Of a stretch of 64,000 bases of DNA, positions 17,665-27,023 are shown piece by piece. The notes below the pieces were generated by a model. The model searched no databases. It was given only the letters and a program-made list of their open reading frames with translations, and had not been told where the DNA came from. This stretch comes from CBDBDZ01 sp965204215. Its GTDB lineage: Bacteria > Pseudomonadota > Gammaproteobacteria > Pseudomonadales > GM7GCV1. The position numbers and the translations under genes are program-made. The stretch spans positions 1,054,001-1,118,000 of the forward strand of contig CBDBDZ010000013.1 in NCBI GenBank assembly GCA_965204215.1, written 5' to 3'. How positions within the stretch are numbered: the stretch's first letter is position 1; the number at the start of each line of letters is the position of its first letter.

Positions 17665-20559
17665 ATGATTAATTATTTTGACCCGAATGTAGAATCATGG
17701 GAGCGCGATTTTGGAACTCCTGCGGTACTGAGTGATACAATGGTGCAGCTGACTATTGATGGTATGCCTGTAACTGTTCCTGAGGGGACTTCTGTATTGC
17801 GAGCTGCATCTGAATTAGGCGTAAGTATTCCTAAATTATGCGCTACAGATAACTTAAATTCGTTCGGTTCTTGTCGCATGTGTGTGGTGGAAATTGAAGG
17901 TGTAAGGGGTAAACCGGCTTCATGTACCACACCTGTGCGCGAAGGTATGGTTGTTCGTACTCAAACTGATGCGGTAGAAAAATTGCGCCGCAATGTAATG
18001 GAGCTTTATATTTCTGACCACCCTCTGGATTGCTTAACTTGCCCTGCCAACGGCAACTGTGAATTACAAGACGTCGCTGGTGCAGTGGGTTTGCGTGAAG
18101 TGCGTTACGGTTTTAGTGGTGATAATCACCTGAATGCACAAAAAGATACATCAAACCCATATTTTAGCTTCGACCCATCGAAATGTATTGTTTGCTCTCG
18201 TTGTGTCCGCGCTTGCGATGAAGTGCAGGGTACACTGGCATTAACCATTGAAGGACGTGGGTTTGACTCCAAAGTATCGCCGAGTCAAAGTCAAGCGTTT
18301 ATGGACTCAGAATGTGTGTCCTGTGGTGCCTGTGTTCAAGCTTGCCCTACTTCTACATTAATGGAAAAGTCGGTTGAAGCCATTGGTCAACCCGAACATG
18401 CGGTGGTAACTACCTGTGCTTACTGTGGCGTTGGCTGTTCTTTTAAAGCCGAAATGCGCGGTGATAAATTGGTGCGAATGGTTCCCTATAAAGGAGGCAA
18501 GGCCAATAAGGGGCATTCCTGTGTGAAAGGTCGCTTTGCTTTTGGCTATGCAACCAATAGCGACCGCGTGACCGAACCGATGATTCGTGATAGTATTGAT
18601 CAACCTTGGGAAAAAGTCAGTTGGGAGAAGGCCATAACATTTGCTGCTGACAAACTCAAAACCATTCAAAACCAGTACGGCAAGGACAGTATTGGCGCTA
18701 TAAGCTCATCGCGCTGTACCAATGAAGAAGTGTATTTGGTGCAAAAAATGGTGCGCGCAGGTTTTGGTACTAACAATGTTGATACTTGCGCGCGCGTATG
18801 CCATTCGCCTACCGGGTTTGGACTTAAGGCGACATTGAGTGAGTCTGCTGGTACTCAGACTTTTGAATCGGTAATGGAGGCAGATGTCATTATGGTTATG
18901 GGAGCAAACCCAACACAGGCACATCCTGTATTTGCATCACAACTCAAACGACGTATTCGTCAAGGGGCACGATTAATTATTGCCGACCCAAGAGCCATTG
19001 ATTTAGTTGATTCACCTCACATAAAAGCGGACTATCACTTGGCTATGAAGCCAGGTACAAACGTAGCTTTTATCAATGCGATGTCACATGTGGCTGTTGT
19101 CGAAGGTTTACTGGATGAAACTTTTATTCAATCGCGCTGCGATTCAACGATGTTTGAACAATGGCGTACTTTTATCAGTGACGAGCGCCATAGTCCAGAA
19201 CAAATGGAATCGGTAACAGGAATTCCAGCTATTGATATGCGCAATGCAGCGAGACTGTATGCCAATGCCCCCAATAGTGCCATCTACTATGGTTTAGGTG
19301 TTACCGAACATACTCAAGGCTCAACGACTGTAATGGGTATTGCCAATTTAGCAATGGCTACAGGTAATATTGGGCGCGAAGGTGTAGGTGTCAATCCGCT
19401 ACGTGGTCAAAATAATGTCCAAGGTTCTTGTGATATGGGATCATTTCCTCATGAACTGCCTGGTTATCGTCACGTTTCAGACGATGCTACTCGCGCTTTA
19501 TTTGAATCGCAGTGGGGAGTATCTATTGGCAATGTGCCGGGTTTGCGTATTCCCAACATGTTTGAAGAATCAATTAGTGGTAATTTTAAAGGGCTTTATT
19601 GCCAAGGCGAAGATATCGCTCAATCTGACCCTAATACTTTGCATGTTGAACAGGCGTTGACATCATTGGACTGTTTAATCGTTCAAGATATTTTCTTAAA
19701 TGAAACAGCCAAGTATTCGCATGTGTTTTTACCTGGTGCATCATTCCTGGAAAAAGATGGGACTTTTACCAATGCCGAGCGCCGTATCAACAGAGTTCGC
19801 AAAGTAATGGAACCACTTTCTGGCAAAGCAGAGTGGCAAGCTACCATTGATTTATGCAATGCTATGGGTTATGAAATGAACTACAGGCATCCATCTGAAA
19901 TTATGGATGAGATTGCAGCGTTAACACCCACTTTTAACGGAGTAAGTTACGATAAACTGGAAGAATTAGGCAGTATTCAATGGCCCTGTAACGAACAGTT
20001 GCCAGAAGGTTCTCCAATTATGCATACTGTTGACTTTATGGGCAATCAAGGCAAATTTGCTATTACAGAATATGTGGCAACGCCAGAGCGTACCAGCAAG
20101 AAATACCCATTGTTGTTAACTACGGGTCGGATTTTATCGCAATACAATGTAGGGGCGCAAACTCGTCGTACTGAAAATATTCAATGGCATAATGAAGATG
20201 TATTGGAAATTCATCCCCATGATGCCGAACACCGCGGCATTGACGACGGTGACTGGGTAGGCATTGCAAGTCGTGCTGGTGATACGGTGCTGCGAGCAAG
20301 TATATCGGAAAATGTTCAACCTGGCGTGGTTTATACTACATTCCACCATCCGTTTAGTGGCGCTAATGTTATTACCACAGATAATTCTGATTGGGCAACA
20401 AATTGTCCTGAATATAAAGTGACTGCGGTTGAATGTGTGCGAGTTATGAAACCGTCCGAGTGGCAAGAGCGCTATCGAGCCTTTAGTAATATTCAAACCG
20501 ATTACCTCAAGAAAGCCAGGCGTATAGGGACTAAAGAAGCTGCTCTTGAAGTCGTATAA
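17665..20559 (+). CDS. fdsA: NAD-dependent formate dehydrogenase, catalytic alpha subunit
   Basis: A 964-residue molybdopterin enzyme. Order: NuoG-like 2Fe-2S domain (GSCRMCVVEIEG, about 71-82), His-Cys cluster (about 110-130), two 4Fe-4S ferredoxin motifs (CIVCSRCVRACD and CVSCGACVQACP, about 174-230), the bis-MGD domain cluster CAYCGVGCSF, and the active-site segment TCARVCHSPTGFG, where Cys stands where Sec occurs in FdhF. The C-terminal cap (TTGRILSQYNVGAQTR) binds the cofactor. Formate is oxidised here. The length is typical of FdsA. It overlaps fdhD by 14 bp. Downstream of sarcosine oxidase it would burn the C1 unit made from the methyl group. Confidence 0.95.
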   Translation: MINYFDPNVESWERDFGTPAVLSDTMVQLTIDGMPVTVPEGTSVLRAASELGVSIPKLCATDNLNSFGSCRMCVVEIEGVRGKPASCTTPVREGMVVRTQTDAVEKLRRNVMELYISDHPLDCLTCPANGNCELQDVAGAVGLREVRYGFSGDNHLNAQKDTSNPYFSFDPSKCIVCSRCVRACDEVQGTLALTIEGRGFDSKVSPSQSQAFMDSECVSCGACVQACPTSTLMEKSVEAIGQPEHAVVTTCAYCGVGCSFKAEMRGDKLVRMVPYKGGKANKGHSCVKGRFAFGYATNSDRVTEPMIRDSIDQPWEKVSWEKAITFAADKLKTIQNQYGKDSIGAISSSRCTNEEVYLVQKMVRAGFGTNNVDTCARVCHSPTGFGLKATLSESAGTQTFESVMEADVIMVMGANPTQAHPVFASQLKRRIRQGARLIIADPRAIDLVDSPHIKADYHLAMKPGTNVAFINAMSHVAVVEGLLDETFIQSRCDSTMFEQWRTFISDERHSPEQMESVTGIPAIDMRNAARLYANAPNSAIYYGLGVTEHTQGSTTVMGIANLAMATGNIGREGVGVNPLRGQNNVQGSCDMGSFPHELPGYRHVSDDATRALFESQWGVSIGNVPGLRIPNMFEESISGNFKGLYCQGEDIAQSDPNTLHVEQALTSLDCLIVQDIFLNETAKYSHVFLPGASFLEKDGTFTNAERRINRVRKVMEPLSGKAEWQATIDLCNAMGYEMNYRHPSEIMDEIAALTPTFNGVSYDKLEELGSIQWPCNEQLPEGSPIMHTVDFMGNQGKFAITEYVATPERTSKKYPLLLTTGRILSQYNVGAQTRRTENIQWHNEDVLEIHPHDAEHRGIDDGDWVGIASRAGDTVLRASISENVQPGVVYTTFHHPFSGANVITTDNSDWATNCPEYKVTAVECVRVMKPSEWQERYRAFSNIQTDYLKKARRIGTKEAALEVV

Positions 20560-21355
20560 GTATCGACTCGATTTACCCAATGGCTCTGGCGTAACCAGAG
20601 CCACAGCGCAATGTTTTCGAGCAGGTGAAAGAACCACAAATAATGATTGCATTATTAGTGAAAAAGCTGTTTCTGTAAGCTATAACGGAATTAGCCATGC
20701 AGTGATGATGCTAACGCCTGTCAACCTTGAGGAATTTGCTATCGGCTTTAGCTTGACCGAAGGTGTCATTGATAAGGTGGTTGATATTTATGATATCAAG
20801 TTAATCGAACATAACACAGGATTGGAATTGGAGTTGACCATTTCAACAGCGCAATTTGCGCAGCTTAAATCAACACGCAGAGCTATAGCTGGTGTTAGTG
20901 GTTGCGGTATTTGTGGCAAAGAATCTCTAGCACATTTACAAGTTCAAGTTAGCAAAGTTAGCAGTGATTGTGAATTAAATACTCAGGCATTACTTAAAGC
21001 GCAGAATGAGTTTAAGTCGCATCAACCCTTGCAGCGGCAGACAGGTGGAATACATGGTGCAGCCTGGTGTACACAAAACGGCGAGATTATTGCCTTATTT
21101 GAAGACATTGGCAGGCATAATGCTGTTGACAAATTAATCGGTCATATGCTGATGAATGAATTGTCAACAAATCAAGGTTTTATGATGGTATCCAGTCGTA
21201 TCAGCTATGAAATTGTGCAAAAAGCCATGCGTGCTAATATTACATTAATTGTTGGAGTGTCAGCCGTTTCGTCTATGGCCATTGAATTGGCGAAACAATC
21301 GGGTATACAATTGGTGGGCTTTGCGCGTGAACAGCGTTATAGCCTGTATTCTTGA
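20546..21355 (+). CDS. fdhD: Formate dehydrogenase sulfurtransferase FdhD
   Basis: FdhD takes sulfur from a cysteine desulfurase and hands it to the Mo cofactor of formate dehydrogenase, which is needed for activity. The 269-residue protein shows LTPVNLEEFAIGFSLTEG (about 54-71), the catalytic pair GVSGCGICGKESL (about 114-126), GGIHGAAW and DIGRHNAVDKLIGHML (about 189-204). The length matches the family. It starts inside the end of fdsA, so the maturation factor is translated with its target. A short R1 hairpin follows immediately, then fdsD. Confidence 0.93.
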   Translation: MKSYKYRLDLPNGSGVTRATAQCFRAGERTTNNDCIISEKAVSVSYNGISHAVMMLTPVNLEEFAIGFSLTEGVIDKVVDIYDIKLIEHNTGLELELTISTAQFAQLKSTRRAIAGVSGCGICGKESLAHLQVQVSKVSSDCELNTQALLKAQNEFKSHQPLQRQTGGIHGAAWCTQNGEIIALFEDIGRHNAVDKLIGHMLMNELSTNQGFMMVSSRISYEIVQKAMRANITLIVGVSAVSSMAIELAKQSGIQLVGFAREQRYSLYS

Positions 21356-21365
21356 TTTTTTTAAT

Positions 21366-21416
21366 TGAGAGCTTTGCACAATGCTACGAGCGCAGTAATT
21401 GTGCAAAGCTCTCTAA
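21366..21416. repeat. R1 repeat, copy c (51-bp hairpin)
   Basis: A minimal R1 copy: left arm TGAGAGCTTTGCACAATG, 14 bases between, right arm AATTGTGCAAAGCTCTCT. The arms pair almost perfectly, so the transcript would form a strong hairpin between fdhD and fdsD within the formate dehydrogenase operon. It lacks a following T-run, so it is not a classic terminator. Confidence 0.85.
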
Positions 21417-21438
21417 ATATTATTGTTATTTTAAACTT

Positions 21439-21666
21439 ATGTCAGCATCACGCACAGAATACTTAAATAAATTAGTCTCCATGGCAAATCAAGTTGTCGA
21501 AAACCAGCAATATGGCAAAGATGAAAAACAGTTGCATGCAGCTGTGTACAACCATCTTAAGCGTTTCTGGACACCGAAAATGCAACGTGCAATTAATGAC
21601 GATATTGGGAGTTTGAGCAATAATTTGCACCCAATACTGCCTGCGGTATTTAAGCAACTGGTTTAA
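21439..21666 (+). CDS. fdsD: Formate dehydrogenase, delta subunit
   Basis: A 75-residue protein matching the FdsD pattern: KLVSMANQVVEN (about 9-20), then AAVYNHLKRFWTPKMQRAI (about 34-52) and a C-terminal LHPILPAVFKQL. FdsD associates with the FdsABG enzyme; it helps assembly and stability rather than catalysis. The ATG at 21439 is chosen; a longer frame back to 21352 reads through the R1 hairpin and is not family sequence. The R1 hairpin 22 bp upstream may lower or separate its expression from fdhD. Confidence 0.85.
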   Translation: MSASRTEYLNKLVSMANQVVENQQYGKDEKQLHAAVYNHLKRFWTPKMQRAINDDIGSLSNNLHPILPAVFKQLV

Positions 21667-21680
21667 TCTGGGTTGATCAT

Positions 21681-22847
21681 ATGGTTAAAACCACGCTAAC
21701 GGCTCTTATTCTGATTAGCATTGGTTTTGCTGCGGGTTGGTGGATTACCAAAGAGAATATTCAACCTGAGATTGTACGAGTTCCTTTTTATCTGCAAGAG
21801 GCTAATTCTTCTGGTGAAGAGAGGGCTGTGCTATCTGAACCAGTTGCAAAAAGAACATCGCAAATTAAACGTAAGAGACAACCTACAATGCAACAGGTTG
21901 TTAATTGGGTGAAGACATCTGATAATCAAAAATTTATTAATTGGCTGGCGAGTTGGTCAGACCCAACTATTGATGCATTGAAGCCGGTCAGAAGGGCTCT
22001 GTTATCGAAAATTAAAACGACAGATTATCAAAGCAATTCACAACTCATTTATACCTATTTACAGCTGGATACCATCAGTCCGGTTGGTCAATGGCTCAAT
22101 GCCTTATATTTAAGTAAGCAGGGCAATTTTGAAGGTGCGCTTGATATTTTGTTCATCTTAAGAAGCTATTTTCAAGATGAGGTAGGAAACAGTGAAATAG
22201 AGATATTGGTACAGAGTATTGTTCACGATTGGATTAATTATTTATCGGGCTTTGAACAGTGGTCAAGTTTAATTGATGCCTATGATTATTTAATCCGAAA
22301 TTTAGGTGATAAGGATGAGTTGTTTTTGGGCAAAGCCAGAGTTTTACACGCCTTGAATCGCCAATTTGCGGCGCTGCAGACATTGCGTAATATTAAAACT
22401 ATCGACGAAGGTAGTGAAGCTGATACTATTAACAACGATATAGTTAGTAGTATACGTGAAAATAGTGAAGCGGTATTTGCGCTGCAAAACTACAACCAGC
22501 AATTTATTATTCCAGTAAAAATTAATGGGCAGGAAATTCCAATGCTAATTGATACCGGGGCATCCATTAGCACTTTAAACCCCGAAATTGCAAAACAAAT
22601 TCGTTTAACGCCCACACCTCAAACTATCAATTTAACCACCGCTGGTGGTAATGTTCGCAGTGCACTGAAACGCAGTCGCAGTTTTGGCCTGGCAGGCTTT
22701 GAAACAGAGCGCTTTACTATTGCTGAAATTGAATTAGGTACGACTTTACCTGCGGAAGGGTTGTTGGGAATGGATTATTTAGGACAATTTGAATTTTTTA
22801 TTGACCAAACCAATAGTCAATTCTATTTGAGCAGAATTGAACGCTAA
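21681..22847 (+). CDS. Membrane-anchored retropepsin-like aspartic protease
   Basis: A 388-residue protein with one N-terminal transmembrane segment (about 5-20), a basic linker, a helical tetratricopeptide-like middle (about 75-260) and a C-terminal retropepsin domain (about 275-385). The active-site motif is MLIDTGASISTL (about 291-302), followed by the family's GLLGMDYLGQF. One aspartyl active-site motif means it should work as a dimer. It is probably periplasmic. It lies 14 bp after fdsD but has no known link with formate oxidation. Substrate unknown. Confidence 0.78.
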   Translation: MVKTTLTALILISIGFAAGWWITKENIQPEIVRVPFYLQEANSSGEERAVLSEPVAKRTSQIKRKRQPTMQQVVNWVKTSDNQKFINWLASWSDPTIDALKPVRRALLSKIKTTDYQSNSQLIYTYLQLDTISPVGQWLNALYLSKQGNFEGALDILFILRSYFQDEVGNSEIEILVQSIVHDWINYLSGFEQWSSLIDAYDYLIRNLGDKDELFLGKARVLHALNRQFAALQTLRNIKTIDEGSEADTINNDIVSSIRENSEAVFALQNYNQQFIIPVKINGQEIPMLIDTGASISTLNPEIAKQIRLTPTPQTINLTTAGGNVRSALKRSRSFGLAGFETERFTIAEIELGTTLPAEGLLGMDYLGQFEFFIDQTNSQFYLSRIER

Positions 22848-22887
22848 AAATGCGTAGGTATTAATTATAAAAGGCTATATATGGTCT

Positions 22888-22909
22888 TAAAATAGTCATG
22901 ACTATTTTA
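22888..22909. terminator. Perfect palindrome between convergent genes, possible bidirectional terminator
   Basis: TAAAATAGTCA followed directly by its reverse complement TGACTATTTTA. It lies between the protease gene and the convergent lipase gene and includes the lipase stop codon (TAG at 22902-22904 read on the minus strand). The stem is AT-rich and the loop is minimal, so termination is a guess; a protein-binding site is also possible. Confidence 0.4.
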
Positions 22910-23705
22910 TGTGTTCTAACCACTCTAACATCTCCTTATAAATATCCATTGCCTCGGGTTCATTAAAAATTTCGTGATATAAACCACTGTATATGTTTAA
23001 TGTCTTGTCAGTTGATGAAATATTGTCATAGAGAAATTGAGAACCTTCAGCGCTTGTCATAACATCTTCACCACCGTGCATAATTTTTATGGGAAGTGTT
23101 ATTTCGCCAGCTCTTTGCTTACACAAAGTCATGGTTTTAAACATATTAATAAGAAAGCTGGCGGAAAGCTTTTCTTTGCCCACTAAGGGATCATTATTGT
23201 ATTTTTCTACCACTTCGGGCAAGCGGCTAATTTTAGAAGCGTCCAGTTGTATCAGTTTTAATTTGGGTGCTATTGCTGCTAACAAAGCAATAATTTTCAT
23301 TTGCCAATTAGGCGGTTGCTGTGGGCTTTGTAGTGCAGCACCAGATAGCAAAGCACCTTTAAATAACTGTTGGTTATCCAGCAAAATGTGAGTACTGATA
23401 AGTCCTCCCATACTGTGCCCAAGTAAAAAAATGGGCAGATTCGGGTATTGGCTTCTAATCTCTTGATAGTAATCTAATACGGCTTGTTGATAGCTGTTAA
23501 AACTATCAATATGTCCAGCTGACCCAGAAGACTGACCATGCCCTGGCAAGTCAATCGCATATAGTGCGTAATTGTGGTTTTGCAGAAACTCGCCTAATGC
23601 ACTATAGCGATTGCAATGTTCACCAAGGCCGTGAACTAAAAGAACAACAGCCTTGGGTTTTTCCGCTGACCAATGCGTTTGATAAATATCATAATTACTG
23701 GCCAT
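22902..23705 (-). CDS. Monoacylglycerol lipase-like alpha/beta hydrolase
   Basis: A 267-residue soluble hydrolase with the Hydrolase_4/monoglyceride-lipase pattern: VLLVHGLGEHCNRY (about 21-34, oxyanion region), DLPGHGQSSG (about 53-62), nucleophile GHSMGG (about 95-100), acid in GGEDVMTS and His in YHEIFNEP near the end. It likely cleaves monoacylglycerols or related esters. No signal peptide. The start at 23705 lies 8 bp after the stop of the DUF885 gene on the same strand, so the two are likely cotranscribed. Confidence 0.85.
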   Translation of the reverse strand: MASNYDIYQTHWSAEKPKAVVLLVHGLGEHCNRYSALGEFLQNHNYALYAIDLPGHGQSSGSAGHIDSFNSYQQAVLDYYQEIRSQYPNLPIFLLGHSMGGLISTHILLDNQQLFKGALLSGAALQSPQQPPNWQMKIIALLAAIAPKLKLIQLDASKISRLPEVVEKYNNDPLVGKEKLSASFLINMFKTMTLCKQRAGEITLPIKIMHGGEDVMTSAEGSQFLYDNISSTDKTLNIYSGLYHEIFNEPEAMDIYKEMLEWLEHIK

Positions 23706-23713
23706 GGCTTAAG

Positions 23714-25528
23714 TTACTTAGAGGCTATCCAGTTATTGATTTGCTGTTCTAAAACACCTAATGGCACGGCACCGTTGTCTAGTACCTGTTCGTGGTATTC
23801 TCTAATATTAAATTTATCGCCTAATTGTTTTCTAGCCATTTCACGCAGTTGGAGAATTTTTAACATACCGACTTTATAAGCGGTGGCTTGACCAGGCATA
23901 ACGATATGACGTTCTACCATGCGTGTGCCATCATCAGGGGCATCAGGGGTGTTGGTGTGGTAGTATTCCATACCTTGTTCACGTGTCCATTTCCTGGCAT
24001 GGATACCAGTATCAACGACTAATCGGCAGGCTCGCCATAGCTCCATAGCAAGGCGACCAAAATCAGAATAGGGGTCAGTATAAGCGCCATATTCTTTAGG
24101 CAGGTATTCCGAGTAAAGCCCCCAGCCTTCAATGTAAGCAGTGTAACCGCCAAATTTTCTGAATTTTGGTATGTCATCTAATTCCTGGGCAATAGATAAT
24201 TGCATATGGTGACCAGGAATGCCCTCATGGTAGGCAAGAGCTTCCATTTGGTAGGTAGGCATCGTTGCCATATCATACATGTTGGCATAGTAAATGCCAG
24301 GGCGAGAACCATCAGGAGCAGGGCGTTGATAAAAGGCTTTACCCGCGGACTTTTCTCTGAACTCTTCAACGCGTTTTACTATTAAATCAGCTTTAGGCTT
24401 GGTAATAAACATTGCATCCAAATTACCTTTCATGGCGTCGATCAGCGCAGTGGCTTCTTTAATATATCTGTCTCTGCCTTTTTGGTCACTGTTATAATAA
24501 AACTGTTCATCTTCACGCATAAACTTGAAAAATGCCTGCAGGTCACCATCAAAATTGACCTGGTCTTTGATTTTTTGCATTTCGCTATGAATGCGAGCCA
24601 CTTCTTTCAAGCCAATTTCATGAATTTCATCAGCAGTCATATCTGTTGTGGTCATTCGCGCTAGTCGGTTTTCAAAATAATTTTTACCATCGGGTAATTT
24701 CCATACACCGTCATCGGTTGTAGCTGCTTTGTGTTGTGCTTCAAGCAAGGCGATGAGTTTTGTATAAGCGGGAAGTACATTGGTTTTCAAAGCCTTGACA
24801 GCATCGTTTAACAGTTCTTGTTGAATGGTTTCATCCAGGGCTGCAATTTTAGATTTAAAGTCAGCCAGTAATACACTGTCTGTATCACTATCGTCAAATG
24901 GAGCGCCTTTAATAACATTGCGGCTGTCATCCAATACTTTAGGGAACACAAATTTGGGTGGAAGTATGCCTTTGTCTTGTCGGGTTTTAAGTCCAACTAT
25001 TAATTGGTCAAAATAAGAGTTAAGTCCGTTTAAACGAGAAATGTAATCTTTGGCATCCTTGACATCGGTAATTTGATGAATATTGATAAGAAATGCAGGG
25101 GCATCGGCGTGTACACCAAACATTTGATTCACAGGATAATTGTGATATCTGTACTTATAATCTTCTAAATCCTCTTCTAAATTTTTAATAAATAATTGGT
25201 AGCTAAGCAACGTAGCATCATCTAACAGTTTGGGGTTTATCGTTTCTTTCGCTGTTTTTAAATAGCTCCTGGTTCGCTCATGAGCAGCTTGTTTGGCTTT
25301 GTCCGATAAATCATCCCATTTACCCGCATTGTCTTTAATGCCCAGGTAGCTTTGGTACTCTGGTGAAAAAGATAATTCGGTCTGAAAAACTTCTTCAAAA
25401 TAAGCGTTAGCTTTTTGAGATTCGGTTTGTTGCGTGTTTTCTTTGGTAATATTATTTTCTTCTTTTTGCTGGTTGCAAGATACTATAAAAGCACACAAGA
25501 ATAAAGGGAGGATAATTATATTTTTCAT
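23714..25528 (-). CDS. DUF885 lipoprotein, probable metallopeptidase
   Basis: A 604-residue lipoprotein: signal peptide with lipobox IVSC near residue 16, a low-complexity Glu/Asn/Gln linker, then one long DUF885 domain. The domain shows ALAYHEGIPGHHMQLSIAQE (an HExxxxHH metal site) and YIEGWGLYSEYL (third ligand Glu), which indicate a zinc-dependent peptidase-like fold. DUF885 proteins are common, about 550-620 residues; substrates are mostly unknown. The ATG at 25528 is used because the lipobox leader follows; the frame extends 34 codons further without signal features. Likely outer-membrane attached. Confidence 0.85.
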   Translation of the reverse strand: MKNIIILPLFLCAFIVSCNQQKEENNITKENTQQTESQKANAYFEEVFQTELSFSPEYQSYLGIKDNAGKWDDLSDKAKQAAHERTRSYLKTAKETINPKLLDDATLLSYQLFIKNLEEDLEDYKYRYHNYPVNQMFGVHADAPAFLINIHQITDVKDAKDYISRLNGLNSYFDQLIVGLKTRQDKGILPPKFVFPKVLDDSRNVIKGAPFDDSDTDSVLLADFKSKIAALDETIQQELLNDAVKALKTNVLPAYTKLIALLEAQHKAATTDDGVWKLPDGKNYFENRLARMTTTDMTADEIHEIGLKEVARIHSEMQKIKDQVNFDGDLQAFFKFMREDEQFYYNSDQKGRDRYIKEATALIDAMKGNLDAMFITKPKADLIVKRVEEFREKSAGKAFYQRPAPDGSRPGIYYANMYDMATMPTYQMEALAYHEGIPGHHMQLSIAQELDDIPKFRKFGGYTAYIEGWGLYSEYLPKEYGAYTDPYSDFGRLAMELWRACRLVVDTGIHARKWTREQGMEYYHTNTPDAPDDGTRMVERHIVMPGQATAYKVGMLKILQLREMARKQLGDKFNIREYHEQVLDNGAVPLGVLEQQINNWIASK

Positions 25529-25742
25529 ATTTAATTCTAGACGAGTAAAGGATAGACTAATATTAAAGTTTAGTATGCTCACTTTATAGCAATTACAGGT
25601 TATACTTCCAGTAAATTTGCTCTTTTGCAATAAATTCTCTCAATTTTAGCAGGATAAATCGGCTATTGAGTGTGGTGAGCGATTTTAATTAGTCGGTACT
25701 GAAAAATTAGCAATTTGAGGATTACAATTATAGTGATTGAGT

Positions 25743-27023
25743 CACTGCTGTCCCACAATTGAGTAGGCGTTAATAAAACAAAGCGTATCTCTCATTAATT
25801 TGATAAAATAGAGTTGCAAAAAAACACTTTATAAATCAACAAGAGAATAGCTTTGAGTCATCATAATACTGTATTTTCACAATTACTGAAACTGGTTTCG
25901 AGACATGAATTTGAAACACTTGCAAAAACCCATCATGAAGGTCAATCATTAAGAAAAATGTCTCGTTGGTCACAGTTCGCATCGTTAAGTTTTGCACAAC
26001 TTACAGGACGTTGTAGTCTACGAGATATTGTCGATAATTTATCAAGACAAAGCTCTAAAAGCTACCATTTGGGTATGGGTGAAGTAAGCCGTTCGTCACT
26101 AGCACGAGTTAATAAAAAACAACCTTATCAACTTTATGAAGACTTGTTTTATAAATTATTATCTCGCTGTAAACAATTAGCACCACGACATGGATTCAAG
26201 TTCAAAAATAAATTATATTCATTTGATTCCTCTACCATTGATTTATGTTTATCAGTGTTTCCTTGGGCGACGTTCCGCCGTGCAAAAGGAGCTATAAAGT
26301 TACATGTAGGAATTGACCACGATGGTTTTTTGCCTACGTTTATGACGGTAACGCAAGGCAAGAAACACGATGTAACGGCTGCTCGCACTCTTAAACTTGA
26401 TAAAGGTTCAATTGTAGCTATAGACCGAGGATATACTGATTACAGTTGGTATAACTTACTCAATACTAAAGGAATTTACTTTGTGACTCGAATAAAAAAG
26501 AATACCTGCTATCGTGTCAAAGAACGTCGAAAAGTAAACAAAGCTCAAGGAATCACCTCCGACCAAATTATTAGTTTAACCAGCAAAAAAGGTAGCGAAT
26601 ATCAAGGCAAACTTCGACGTGTGGGGTACTATGATAAAGAAACGAAAAAGCATTATTTCTTTTTAACCAACCATCTAAAGCTTGCTCCAAAAACTATTGC
26701 TGATATTTACAAAGCTCGTTGGCAAATTGAATTGTTTTTCAAATGCATTAAACAAAACCTTAAAATAAAATCGTTTATTGGCACTTCAAAGAATGCTGTG
26801 TTGACTCAAATTTGGATAGCTATGTGTACTTATCTTATCGTGGCTTACCTTAAATTCTCTGGAAAATTAGATTTGAGTATTCAACAGATTATTAGGATAT
26901 TTCAAATCAATTTATTTGAGCGTAGAGACCTTTGGAAACTGTTAAAAAATGAACCTCCCGACCCTATGCCGTATAATCCTCAAGTACAGATAGCTTTCTC
27001 ATGAAATTTGTGGGACAGCAGTG
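25743..27023 (+). mobile_element. Intact IS4-family insertion sequence, 1281 bp
   Basis: The left end CACTGCTGTCCCACAA (25743-25758) is the exact inverse of the right end TTGTGGGACAGCAGTG (27008-27023). The element is flanked by a 9-bp direct repeat TGATTGAGT at 25734-25742 and 27024-27032, the target duplication. It encodes one full transposase. The copy sits two codons before the former stop codon of the IS5-type transposase on the opposite strand. Intact ends, matching duplication and open transposase point to recent insertion. Confidence 0.92.
25853..27004 (+). CDS. IS4-family transposase (DUF4372 type)
   Basis: A 383-residue DDE transposase. The N-terminal DUF4372 domain spans about residues 1-75 (FSQLLKLVSRHEFETLAK start). 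Catalytic residues: first Asp in YSFDSSTIDLCLSVFPW, second Asp in VAIDRGYTDYSWY, and Glu in the YKARWQIELFFKCIKQNLK signature (Y-x2-R-x3-E-x6-K). The start is TTG at 25853, after the GAGA-containing leader; no earlier ATG exists in frame. All catalytic residues are present, so the enzyme is probably active. It is the sole gene of the IS at 25743-27023. Confidence 0.93.
   Translation: MSHHNTVFSQLLKLVSRHEFETLAKTHHEGQSLRKMSRWSQFASLSFAQLTGRCSLRDIVDNLSRQSSKSYHLGMGEVSRSSLARVNKKQPYQLYEDLFYKLLSRCKQLAPRHGFKFKNKLYSFDSSTIDLCLSVFPWATFRRAKGAIKLHVGIDHDGFLPTFMTVTQGKKHDVTAARTLKLDKGSIVAIDRGYTDYSWYNLLNTKGIYFVTRIKKNTCYRVKERRKVNKAQGITSDQIISLTSKKGSEYQGKLRRVGYYDKETKKHYFFLTNHLKLAPKTIADIYKARWQIELFFKCIKQNLKIKSFIGTSKNAVLTQIWIAMCTYLIVAYLKFSGKLDLSIQQIIRIFQINLFERRDLWKLLKNEPPDPMPYNPQVQIAFS

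Noticed and set aside
17665..20559. Selenocysteine in the formate dehydrogenase alpha subunit
   Set aside because: The active-site position is an ordinary Cys codon (TCARVCH) and there is no in-frame TGA.
21352..21438. N-terminal extension of fdsD back to the fdhD stop
   Set aside because: The extension is R1 hairpin sequence; FdsD similarity begins after the ATG at 21439.
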